Positions 1-5,808 are shown, numbered from the stretch's first letter. The stretch: DNA of 6,289 nucleotides from Cuniculiplasma sp. (GCA_023256455.1 JAGDXN010000046.1:46710-52998), one strand, 5' to 3'. Notes: generated from the letters alone by a model not told the origin. Program-made: numbers and translations.

Positions 1-1
1 T

Positions 2-811
2 CCCGCAGGCAGAGCCATAGTGAATATGGCCACTGAGAGGGGCATTGAAATTCTTAAGGCATGGGATGTGAAAGAAATTCCAGGAAAGGGGATAGAAGGG
101 GTGGTGAATGGCAAAATGGTACAGGTTATGAGAAATGATCTTGGTACTGATCATTCTGTAAAGATCATGGTGGATAATCTTTACTGCGGAGGCATAAGGA
201 TTGAATATGAACTCAGGGATGGGGCAAAGGAAACTGTGAAGAAACTTCAATCCATGGGGATTGGGGTTTCCATTGTCTCAGGTGATGCAAGACCAGAGGT
301 TGAGAGAATAGGTAATATTCTTGGAGTCACAGATCTTTACAGCGAAGTTTTGCCTGACCAGAAATCTGAAATAATTAAGGATTTACAGAACCATGATGAA
401 TATGTCATGTTTGTTGGTGATGGAATTAATGATGCCATTGCTCTGGAAACGGCAGACGTAGGTGTGGCAATGGGTTCAGGATCGGACATTGCCAGGGACA
501 GTGGCGACATAATTCTTCTGAATAACCAGATTGAGAATATTGTTAAATTAAGAATAATAGGGGAGGATACAATTTCCAAAATCAAGCAGAACATAGGATG
601 GGCCTTTGGTTACAATACTGTTCTCATACCTGTTGCAGCCGGCATACCTGTTGCTTTCTTTGGCCTTACTGTATATGGTTTTCTTCCAATTCTGGGTGCA
701 TTCGCCATGGGCATGAGCTCTGTTTCAGTTGTAATGAATTCCATGCTCCTGAGAAGAAAAATCAATAAATCCATGGCAAAATATTTTGGTCCGGCAAACA
801 ATCCAATGTAA
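2..811 (+). CDS. copA: Cu+-exporting P1B-type ATPase, C-terminal part (5' end outside window)
   Basis: C-terminal part of a heavy-metal P-type ATPase, a membrane pump that uses ATP to export Cu+ from the cytosol. The frame is open to the left edge and its first residues (PAGRAIV) fit the end of the nucleotide-domain SEHP motif, so the GTG at 20 is probably internal. Fragment positions: nucleotide-site GKG at 28-30, the P-domain SGD at 93-95 (usually TGD), PDQK at 118-121 and the hinge GDGIND at 139-144. Two final membrane helices follow. The first carries the YN pair (204-205) and the second MGMSSVSVVMNS (236-247); this YN/MSS set is the Cu+ (P1B-1) signature rather than Zn2+/Cd2+. The CPC helix, DKTGT phosphorylation site and any N-terminal metal-binding domain lie outside the window. 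It ends in TAA and is followed at once by a small Cys-containing gene, probably co-transcribed. Confidence 0.93.
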   Translation, partial: PAGRAIVNMATERGIEILKAWDVKEIPGKGIEGVVNGKMVQVMRNDLGTDHSVKIMVDNLYCGGIRIEYELRDGAKETVKKLQSMGIGVSIVSGDARPEVERIGNILGVTDLYSEVLPDQKSEIIKDLQNHDEYVMFVGDGINDAIALETADVGVAMGSGSDIARDSGDIILLNNQIENIVKLRIIGEDTISKIKQNIGWAFGYNTVLIPVAAGIPVAFFGLTVYGFLPILGAFAMGMSSVSVVMNSMLLRRKINKSMAKYFGPANNPM

Positions 812-818
812 GGGAAAT

Positions 819-1205
819 GTGGATGGTGAATACTTGAAAAATAATTTGACCATAAATGTGGGGAATGGAAAGATTGTGATAGAGGAAAACGTTATACCAT
901 ATTTGAGTAACAACCATATATTCATAACTGTCAGAAAGGAGAAAGGCCCATGTGTTGATCAATCCTGTCAGATAATTACAAAGGTGAATGTTCAGAATGT
1001 GGATAAAATTCCAGAGGATGCCATCAGGGTTGAAAAGAATGGCATTTCTCTTTTCCTTAACACGGAAGTGGCAAACTCCATAGACAGGGGAAGGGAGAAT
1101 GTCCTGCTCAAAAAAACCCTTGCAGGGAAGATTGGAATCAGGGGATTCACATACATAGCAGAAAACCCGCAATCCCTTTCAAATCATCATTCTAATTTTT
1201 CTTAA
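819..1205 (+). CDS. Small Cys-pair protein linked to copA, possibly HesB/IscA-like
   Basis: Predicted cytosolic protein of about 128 aa, not firmly recognised. The start is uncertain because there is no early ATG. GTG at 819 follows AAGGGA (810-815) and lies just after the copA stop; TTG at 834 follows GGTGA (825-829); TTG at 786 would overlap copA by 26 bp. From GTG 819, the N-terminal half has alternating beta-strand-like segments and a GPCVDQSC motif (Cys45 and Cys50, CX4C). A second strand-rich part (VEKNGISLFL, then KIGIRGFTYI near 104-113) leads to a His/Ser/Asn-rich tail. The order of I-rich strand, Cys pair, 'NGI' strand and final 'GF-Y' strand recalls small HesB/IscA-like or CC/Se-motif proteins, but this comes from layout only. 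Close coupling to a Cu+ pump suggests metal binding or sensing; that is inference. Reality as a gene is fairly sure, function is not. Confidence 0.7.
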   Translation: MDGEYLKNNLTINVGNGKIVIEENVIPYLSNNHIFITVRKEKGPCVDQSCQIITKVNVQNVDKIPEDAIRVEKNGISLFLNTEVANSIDRGRENVLLKKTLAGKIGIRGFTYIAENPQSLSNHHSNFS

Positions 1206-1214
1206 TTCTTATTG
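1192..1214 (+). terminator. Oligo-T terminator after copA unit
   Basis: A T-rich tract (ATTTTTCTTAATTCTTATTG) overlaps and follows the TAA of the small Cys protein. Archaeal RNA polymerase terminates at such T runs without a hairpin. It fits the end of the plus-strand unit, which converges on the minus-strand transporter. Confidence 0.45.
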
Positions 1215-1294
1215 TATCAATAAATAAAATCAAAATGGGAAGTAAAAATTGAAGATTTGCTGAGTTAAAATGTTTAAAAATTAAGGAAAATAAT

Positions 1295-1304
1295 AAAAAT
1301 TTTT
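1295..1304. terminator. AAAAATTTTT bidirectional termination tract
   Basis: A perfect A5T5 palindrome between the convergent units supplies an oligo-T run in either direction. On the minus strand it lies about 20 nt past the transporter stop codon, followed by more T-rich sequence. It can also act as a second stop for plus-strand transcripts. There is no gene in 1206-1323, which is very AT-rich. Confidence 0.45.
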
Positions 1305-1323
1305 CAGGAGCGTTTTATTGTTT

Positions 1324-2835
1324 CTACTGCTCCTTGGATGCATTCATTCCTGTTGTTGCCGGGGCCTTAAAGTCCCATATTCCCATGGATGGGGCTTCTG
1401 AGGACTGCTCCAGAGTAAGGCCTTTTGTTTCCCTTATGGTAAGGATCGTCACCACTGCTCCAAGTGCTGCCATTATGGCCAGTAACTCAAACTCCCCACT
1501 CTGTCCGAGAATTGTTCCCAGTATGAGGAAAAGGAATGTGAATATACCTGCACCCAGTTTTGCTATGGATGCTGCTATTCCATGGCCGGTTGACCTTATT
1601 TCTGTGGGGAACAGTTCTGTTGGGAGGATGAATGTTGTTGTGTTTGGACCTATGTTTCCGAACAGATAGGATACTCCGAATACCACTATGAACAGATCAA
1701 GATCTGTCTTCAGGAATGAATATTCAATTCCAAGGACAATGTATGAAAGTGCCATTACAGCAAAGCCAATTATCTGAAGGGTTCTTCTTCCGAGCCAGTC
1801 TATTGTGCCCACTGCAATCCAGTAACCTGGAAGCGCAAATATTCCTGCAAGAACGGTATCTCCAATGGCAGTGTTGAATATGGTTCCCTTGAGTGTTGAT
1901 GCTGAACCGTACCCAATATTCTGAAGGATGAAGCCGTTGTTCAGGGTTGTTCCATAGAAGGCCATATCAAATATGAACCAGCTTATGGTTGTCCCCAGGA
2001 CGAATACCATATATTTTCTGAGCATTCTTGCGTAGTCCTTTGTCTGGTATCTTGCCTTTGCAGTTGCAGTCTGGGATGAGGCTGAAGCAGATGAACCGGT
2101 TATTGTTCCAATTGCCTGCTCTGCCTTTCCTCTGTCACCCTCAACCTGCAGGGAGAACCTTGGTGTTTCCATCAGTTTTCTCCTGAGGTAAACCACATAT
2201 ATTGCAGGTATGGCTCCGAAGGCAAGCATCAATCTCCATGAGTCGGCAAGAGGAAGGATATATATGGATGCAAGGCCCACAAGTGCTCCAGATACAAGGC
2301 CGAAACCCTGCATTGCAAATACCATGCTAACAAGCTTTCCCCTGTGCTTGCTGCTTGAGTATTCACTCATAATTGTGGAACTTATGGGGTAGTCGCCACC
2401 AACTCCTATACCCACAATGAACCTTGTTATTATCATCATAACATAGTTCACTGAAAGGGCAGATAGTATGGTAAAAACAATCATAATCGCAAGCTCAAGC
2501 CCATACACTTTCTTCCTTCCCCATCTGTCAGCAATATGGCCGAATATCATGGCGCCCACAAAGGCTCCGAACAATACTGCAGATGAAATTGCCCCTTCAA
2601 TAATTTGAACTGTTGGGACCGTGTAACCAAAGAGCAGTGATGTGCCCTTGATTGCACTCAGATTAAAACCATAAGATGAGGCTAATATGGGACTGGCAAC
2701 CGTCAAAACAAACAGGAGATAGGCATCAGTAAAAAATCCCATTCCCGCGACGAACATAGTCTTAACATGGCCCATCTTGAGACCACTCTTGTCAAGAGGT
2801 TCAAGAACTCCATTTTCGCTATTTGATGATGTCAT
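1324..2835 (-). CDS. Phosphate:H+ symporter-like MFS transporter (PHS family)
   Basis: A 503-aa transporter of the usual major facilitator size, with 12 likely membrane helices and a Ser/Ala/Thr-rich central cytoplasmic loop (about 231-270). Motifs match the PHS group (fungal Pho84/PiPT type): GMGFFTDAY in helix 1 (31-39), the loop signature GHIADRWGRKKVYG (99-112), E114, VGGDYP (145-150), Q176, ETPRF (223-227), W286-D290-Y294 in WFIFDMAFYG, and GNIGPNTTTF (393-402). From memory of the PiPT structure these correspond to its phosphate pocket (Y150, Q177, W320, D324, Y328) and proton path (D45, E108, D149). One proton-path Asp, PiPT D48, is Leu here (L40). The likely role is proton-driven phosphate uptake at the cytoplasmic membrane, though related members carry organic anions or sugar phosphates. 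The ATG at 2835 fits a leaderless mRNA: no clear Shine-Dalgarno and a TATA-like box about 26 bp upstream. It ends in TAG. Confidence 0.88.
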   Translation of the reverse strand: MTSSNSENGVLEPLDKSGLKMGHVKTMFVAGMGFFTDAYLLFVLTVASPILASSYGFNLSAIKGTSLLFGYTVPTVQIIEGAISSAVLFGAFVGAMIFGHIADRWGRKKVYGLELAIMIVFTILSALSVNYVMMIITRFIVGIGVGGDYPISSTIMSEYSSSKHRGKLVSMVFAMQGFGLVSGALVGLASIYILPLADSWRLMLAFGAIPAIYVVYLRRKLMETPRFSLQVEGDRGKAEQAIGTITGSSASASSQTATAKARYQTKDYARMLRKYMVFVLGTTISWFIFDMAFYGTTLNNGFILQNIGYGSASTLKGTIFNTAIGDTVLAGIFALPGYWIAVGTIDWLGRRTLQIIGFAVMALSYIVLGIEYSFLKTDLDLFIVVFGVSYLFGNIGPNTTTFILPTELFPTEIRSTGHGIAASIAKLGAGIFTFLFLILGTILGQSGEFELLAIMAALGAVVTILTIRETKGLTLEQSSEAPSMGIWDFKAPATTGMNASKEQ

Positions 2836-2851
2836 CGATTGCTATATCTCT

Positions 2852-2870
2852 CTTATAACTTATAGATAAT
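2852..2870 (-). promoter_or_regulatory. TATA-box region of the MFS gene
   Basis: On the minus strand this reads ATTATCTATAAGTTATAAG. The CTATAAGT part is centred about 26 bp before the ATG, the spacing expected for leaderless transcription. A second AT-rich box (TTTAATATAT, about 2882-2891) lies further up and could serve a longer leader. The 133-bp spacer to the aldo/keto reductase implies an independent promoter. Confidence 0.45.
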
Positions 2871-2920
2871 CACAATACGATATATTAAATATATATTGGC
2901 TAAATAGATATATAGATAAT
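2861..2920. repeat. Two 10-bp direct repeats, 50 bp apart
   Basis: TATAGATAAT occurs exactly at 2861-2870 and 2911-2920, start-to-start 50 bp, close to five helical turns. The copy nearer the gene overlaps the proposed TATA box of the transporter. This could be a paired operator, but the sequence is so AT-rich that chance is a real alternative. Confidence 0.3.
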
Positions 2921-2950
2921 TTTTAAGAAAATATTTGAAAACATAAAAAT
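2917..2950 (-). terminator. T-rich terminator of the aldo/keto reductase gene
   Basis: Past the reductase stop, the minus strand carries several T runs (ATTTTTATG, GTTTTC, TATTTTC). This is the normal archaeal oligo-T type of terminator. The tandem CCCTGG hexamer at 2953-2964 lies between the stop and these runs; it does not form a convincing stem. Confidence 0.4.
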
Positions 2951-2968
2951 TACCCTGGCCCTGGAAAT

Positions 2969-3856
2969 TTAAGTTGTGTGGTCGCCAAACCACGTTGTTG
3001 CCTTAATTTCCCTTACTGCATCTTCAAGCATTTCGATCTCATCCTGATTCATGCGCCATCCCATAGCCCCTGCATTTTCCCTTACATGATCAGGATTGGA
3101 TGCCCTTGGGATGGGATAGACGAAGTCATATTTGCTGATAAACCAGTTTAAAACAATCTGTGGCAGAGTCTTTGGCCCATGATTTTTTGATATTTCTGCA
3201 ATTATTTTCTTCCCATTATCAGATGCAGATGTCAGTTTGCCGTGTGCCAGTGGGAAATAGGCAAGTATGGCAATATTATTTTCCTTGCAATAGGGAACGA
3301 TGTCACTTTCAATATTTCTGTGGGCAACGTTGAAGTTCATCTGCGTTGATGCAAGATCATATTTTTTAAGCCACTCCTTTGCCATTTTTGTGTGTTCAAG
3401 GTCAAAATTGCTTATTCCGATGAACTTTATCCTGCCCTGATCTGCAAGATATTCCATTGCCCTGAGTGCATCCTTTATTTTCTCATTGGAGGACTGCATA
3501 TGAAGCTGATAGAGATCTATATAATCCGTACCCAGTTTCTTGAGGCTTTTTTCGCATGAATTTATTAATTTATCATAGGAATAGTGAGAAGGCAGAACCT
3601 TAGTTGCTATAAACAGGTCCTCTCTTTTGGTGTTCTCAATGGCATCCTTTACCATGGGTTCAGTTTCATACATCTCTGCGGTGTCTATGAAATTTATACC
3701 CGATTCTATGGCAGTTCTTATGGCCTCTGTACGTCTTTCCCTGTCCTTTCTGATTCCTGTTAATTTTGCCATTGCAATCCATGAAGGATCATAGTAGGTA
3801 CCCACACCCACTGGAGAGATCATTTTTCCTGTTTTTCTAAAGTCAACCCTTTCCAT
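2969..3856 (-). CDS. Aldo/keto reductase
   Basis: A 295-aa cytosolic NAD(P)H-dependent oxidoreductase of the aldo/keto reductase superfamily, a (beta/alpha)8 barrel that reduces aldehydes or ketones to alcohols. The catalytic tetrad is complete: D58 (in FIDTAEMY), Y63, K86 (IATKV) and H119 (LYQLHMQ). Cofactor-side residues are also in place: S149-N150 (GISNFD), Q172, Y200 (ILAYFPLAHGKL) and the C-terminal IPRASNPDHVREN segment (248-261) that normally binds the 2'-phosphate of NADPH. It is slightly short for the family (usually 300-330 aa) but has no gap in the barrel. The substrate cannot be told from sequence. The ATG at 3856 is preceded by GGAG (3862-3865) at a 5-nt spacing, supporting this start. 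It has its own TATA box and lies downstream of the broken secreted-protein gene without obvious functional link. Confidence 0.93.
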   Translation of the reverse strand: MERVDFRKTGKMISPVGVGTYYDPSWIAMAKLTGIRKDRERRTEAIRTAIESGINFIDTAEMYETEPMVKDAIENTKREDLFIATKVLPSHYSYDKLINSCEKSLKKLGTDYIDLYQLHMQSSNEKIKDALRAMEYLADQGRIKFIGISNFDLEHTKMAKEWLKKYDLASTQMNFNVAHRNIESDIVPYCKENNIAILAYFPLAHGKLTSASDNGKKIIAEISKNHGPKTLPQIVLNWFISKYDFVYPIPRASNPDHVRENAGAMGWRMNQDEIEMLEDAVREIKATTWFGDHTT

Positions 3857-3861
3857 TATTG

Positions 3862-3865
3862 CTCC
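3862..3865 (-). promoter_or_regulatory. Shine-Dalgarno site of the aldo/keto reductase
   Basis: GGAG on the minus strand, five bases (CAATA) before the ATG. It stands out because the neighbouring minus-strand genes lack such a site and look leaderless. Confidence 0.6.
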
Positions 3866-3891
3866 ATAGATTAATTCAATATAACACTTAT

Positions 3892-3917
3892 TGAAGAAAA
3901 TTTTTATAAATTCTTCA
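3892..3917 (-). promoter_or_regulatory. TATA box of the aldo/keto reductase inside a 7-bp inverted repeat
   Basis: A canonical archaeal TATA box, TTTATAAA, lies at 3910-3903 on the minus strand, about 50 bp before the ATG, predicting a leader of about 25 nt that includes the GGAG site. It is bracketed by perfect 7-bp arms TGAAGAA (3892-3898) and TTCTTCA (3911-3917), spacer 12 bp, which looks like a repressor operator. A second weak box (GTTATATT, about 3878-3885) would give a leaderless message instead. Confidence 0.5.
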
Positions 3918-3928
3918 CGCAGGCTTTT

Positions 3929-5068
3929 TCATAAAAGATTATTTGAAGACTTTGAAATATTAAGATAAATGTTAATGAAGCGAGGACGGTATATGGATGG
4001 GTTATGCTGGCAGGAGAGATTGAGAGTGTTTACATCATAGGAAAGTACAATCTCAGACCTGTATGAAAACTGAACATGTGGACCATAGGTCCAGACACTG
4101 CATGATTGATATTTTGATATCTGGGGTGCCGTATATATGGTTGTGCCGTGGCTGAAATTATCCACAGGATTATGGGAAATATACCCTATTATCTGCCCAT
4201 TAAAAATACCATAGGGAACTGTCACATTGGACGTAAACAGGATATATTCCGAATCAAAACTCGCCACGCTAAATCCCGCAGCAACTTTGTTGAAAACAGA
4301 AACCGCACTGGATTGATCCACTGACCATCCCCTTCCATCATAGTATGACCATTTTCCTTCAAGATCTGTACCGTTAACACGGGCAACATACATTGAGGAT
4401 GTTCCATTTCCAATTCCGTAAATGTAGGTGGTATTATTGGTATGAAGGATCCACTGTGACCAGTTGATCTGGCTGTTGCTGATTAATATTATCTTTTCAA
4501 GATCCAGATTTGACTCGTTAATAATTCCAAGATATGTTCCCTGAAATTTTATATCCAGAGGATTGGAACCGAAGGACGAATATAGACCTAATAGAATTTC
4601 AATCCTGTTTCCAGATATTACTCCCGGACCTGGCCAGTATCACTGATACTGGGTTGGATCAGGGAAGTATGCAAGATTATTATTAACTGGTACACCTGAG
4701 GTCAAAGTTTCATAGAATGTTCCGTTTTTCTCAAGTACCAAGGAGTTCCTCATCAGTGAAGAGAGATCCCCTCTTGTTCCATTGGGCAACATATCCCTGT
4801 AGAAGGTGTCATCAAATATCCAGAGTGCTGTTCCATTTGGGAGTGTTATGTGATATGTGCCATCCGATCCTGTCCATCCCGTTCCCATGTTTCCATAGGA
4901 ATTCAATGCATTCTCCAATGAATAATTTACCTCCACACTACTGACATCAATTGTTTCTGATGAGTTCCCGTTGATCTGGGTTTCAATGAATGAAATTGCC
5001 GGTGAATAGAACATAATAAGGAGTATGAGAAGGATCAAAAATACTGCCAATATTGCTCCAACTTTCAT
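3929..5068 (-). pseudogene. Signal-anchored propeller-like surface protein, interrupted by an in-frame TGA
   Basis: Reads as one continuous frame of 379 codons except for TGA at 4642-4640 (codon 143); 142 residues precede it and 236 follow, in the same frame and with the same character. Residues 1-25 (MKVGAILAVFLILLILLIMF...) form a signal peptide or membrane anchor. The segment from about 83 (GTALWIFDDTFY, then RNSLVL) and the late parts (YGPHVQFSYRSEIVLSYDVNTL, YRPRF) resemble DUF4185-like or glycosidase-like five-bladed propellers, a moderate-confidence match by eye. Fifteen N-X-S/T sequons over the whole length suggest a glycosylated outer-surface protein. ATG 5068 has no Shine-Dalgarno but has a TATA-like box 24 bp upstream. 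The final stop is also TGA. TGG codes Trp elsewhere in the gene, so general recoding is not indicated. It is most simply a recent pseudogene; suppressed readthrough or sequence error remain possible. The two halves would otherwise be called as separate small genes (4640-5068 and 3929-4393). Confidence 0.8.
4634..4652. repeat. 19-bp perfect inverted repeat containing the premature stop
   Basis: Plus strand: CCAGTATCA, one central C, TGATACTGG; arms of 9 bp match exactly. The premature TGA of the minus-strand gene (4640-4642) lies at its centre. As RNA it could form an 8-bp stem with a 3-nt loop. Removing the six central bases (CAGTGA in the coding strand) leaves CAG TAT TAC TGG, which reads Q-Y-Y-W in frame. 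Confidence 0.85.
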
Positions 5069-5087
5069 GAAACAATAACTTTCAGTT

Positions 5088-5096
5088 AAAAATAAA
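5088..5096 (-). promoter_or_regulatory. TATA-like box of the secreted-protein gene
   Basis: TTTATTTTT on the minus strand, centred about 24 bp before ATG 5068, as expected for a leaderless transcript. An alternative box, CATATAAAT (about 5131-5139, minus), would give a leader of about 40 nt. Confidence 0.4.
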
Positions 5097-5136
5097 TTTT
5101 TCTGAATAATTATTTAATTTTACGTGGTTAATTTAT

Positions 5137-5149
5137 ATGGAGGCTCCAT
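5137..5149. repeat. 13-bp palindrome upstream of the secreted-protein gene
   Basis: ATGGAG-G-CTCCAT, arms of 6 bp around a single base, lying about 70-80 bp before ATG 5068. It overlaps a second small inverted repeat, TCCA-T-TGGA (5145-5153). Its G/C content stands out in an AT-rich spacer and it overlaps the alternative TATA box, so it could be an operator. No factor can be named. Confidence 0.35.
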
Positions 5150-5187
5150 TGGAATAAAAACGAATTTACTCCTAAATCCTGAGATTC

Positions 5188-5209
5188 AAAAATTAAAAAA
5201 ATATTAAAA
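5188..5209 (-). terminator. Oligo-T terminator of the 92-aa protein gene
   Basis: Just past the TAG at 5216-5218 the minus strand reads TTTTAATATTTTTTTAATTT, a strong archaeal oligo-T terminator. It suggests the small gene is not co-transcribed with the secreted-protein gene downstream. Confidence 0.55.
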
Positions 5210-5215
5210 GATGTG

Positions 5216-5494
5216 CTATATGTATAAGCTCTTTTTATCCTTGCTGATTATTGCTGTGCCCGGAGAGATATCGTATCTTAATTTTGAAACTCTTTTAATA
5301 TTAATGAAGACCACTGGTTCAACTGTTTTCTCCATAAATTTTAAGAGCTTTTTCCTTATGGTTGTGTTAATGGATAAAATCTCAATAGTCTGTTCATATA
5401 TGCCATAAACAGCCACAGGAATTTCCATGGAGTTTTCATCAAGCACCCTTCTATCAAATTCAAGTGTCAAACTCTCTCCTATTTCGAGCCTCAT
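5216..5494 (-). CDS. Hypothetical small protein, 92 aa
   Basis: Not recognised. A soluble, charged 92-aa protein without signal peptide, membrane helix or cysteines, and with alternating short hydrophobic stretches (LTLEFD, IPVAVYGIY, PVVFINIK, GTAII) that suggest a mostly beta fold. A basic central part (IRKKLLKFMEK, about 46-56) looks helical. Support for a real gene comes from sensible amino-acid composition, a canonical TATA box just upstream and a strong T-run just downstream. ATG 5494 is the first in the frame after the promoter and implies a leader of only about 8 nt, with no Shine-Dalgarno. The plus-strand reading frame opposite it is a shadow. The neighbours give no hint of function. 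Confidence 0.65.
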   Translation of the reverse strand: MRLEIGESLTLEFDRRVLDENSMEIPVAVYGIYEQTIEILSINTTIRKKLLKFMEKTVEPVVFINIKRVSKLRYDISPGTAIISKDKKSLYI

Positions 5495-5524
5495 TCTTTA
5501 CACAAAAACTTAACAATACAGTGA

Positions 5525-5532
5525 TATATAAA
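5525..5532 (-). promoter_or_regulatory. Canonical TATA box of the 92-aa protein gene
   Basis: TTTATATA on the minus strand, an exact match to the archaeal consensus, centred about 34 bp before ATG 5494. Transcription would start about 8 nt before the ATG. Confidence 0.6.
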
Positions 5533-5735
5533 CATAACTCATAACCCAGTATATAATGAGTATAGTTTACATAAAATTATTTCCAGTAATTTCAATGAAT
5601 TAAAGTGATTCTATGAACTCTGTATTTAAATTCCTGAAACTTGAAGTTACATTTTAGATTCTCCTTGAGTTCATACATGATAAGGGCGAATCACATTACT
5701 AAAACGATATATATTGTTATATTATTTGAGATTGA
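5533..5735. other. Spacer between the 92-aa gene and tRNA-Val, with a long-range inverted repeat
   Basis: No clear gene. It holds divergent promoters at its two ends. Inside, TATGAACTC (5612-5620) and GAGTTCATA (5667-5675) are perfect 9-bp inverted copies 46 bp apart, enclosing a small palindrome AACTT-G-AAGTT (5638-5648). The hexamer GATTCT occurs at 5607-5612 and again at 5657-5662. A 28-codon minus-strand frame (5592-5678, starting MYELKENLK) covers the same bases. A small structured RNA, a miniature element remnant or a tiny protein are all possible; none is established. Confidence 0.35.
5707..5714 (+). promoter_or_regulatory. TATA box of tRNA-Val
   Basis: ATATATAT, with purine-rich AAAACG just before it as a TFB recognition element, centred about 25 bp before the first base of the tRNA. 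This is the standard archaeal spacing. Confidence 0.6.
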
Positions 5736-5808
5736 GGGCTCGTAGTCTAGTGGTTATGATACCGCCCTTACAAGGCGGTGGTCACCGGTTCGAATCCGGT
5801 CGGGCCCA
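5736..5808 (+). tRNA. tRNA-Val (anticodon UAC)
   Basis: A complete 73-nt cloverleaf. The acceptor stem pairs GGGCTCG (5736-5742) with CGGGCCC (5801-5807), with one T-G wobble, and has discriminator A (5808). The anticodon arm is CCGCC (5762-5766), loop CTTACAA, GGCGG, with anticodon TAC at 5769-5771, reading GUA and other Val codons. The T arm is ACCGG-TTCGAAT-CCGGT and the D loop contains AGTGGTTAT. No intron is present and the CCA end is not encoded, so it is added after transcription. Confidence 0.97.

Noticed and set aside
762..1172. A 136-codon minus-strand frame opposite the small Cys protein.
   Set aside because: It overlaps copA and its neighbour in antisense, and its Cys/His/Ile-rich composition looks like a shadow; the plus-strand frame is better placed.
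1334..1669. A 111-codon plus-strand frame opposite the transporter.
   Set aside because: It is the antisense shadow of a well-supported MFS gene.
2953..2964. Tandem CCCTGG hexamer after the reductase gene as a repeat array or hairpin.
   Set aside because: There are only two copies and no stable stem.
3857..3931. The frame after the final TGA of the secreted-protein gene stays open and in frame into the aldo/keto reductase, so readthrough would fuse them.
   Set aside because: The stretch contains a canonical TATA box and a Shine-Dalgarno site, and the joined residues do not look like a linker; a 25-codon open gap is easily due to chance.
4222..4413. A short minus-strand frame inside the secreted-protein gene.
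   Set aside because: It is a different frame of the same strand, fully inside the better coding frame.
4640..4642. TGA as a selenocysteine or tryptophan codon.
   Set aside because: TGG encodes Trp elsewhere in the gene, the true end of the gene is also TGA, and archaeal selenocysteine use is not expected in this lineage; the palindrome is a simpler clue to mutation.
5211..5408. A 65-codon plus-strand hydrophobic frame opposite the 92-aa gene.
   Set aside because: Its apparent membrane character comes from reading a beta-rich minus-strand gene in antisense; the promoter and terminator signals match the minus strand.
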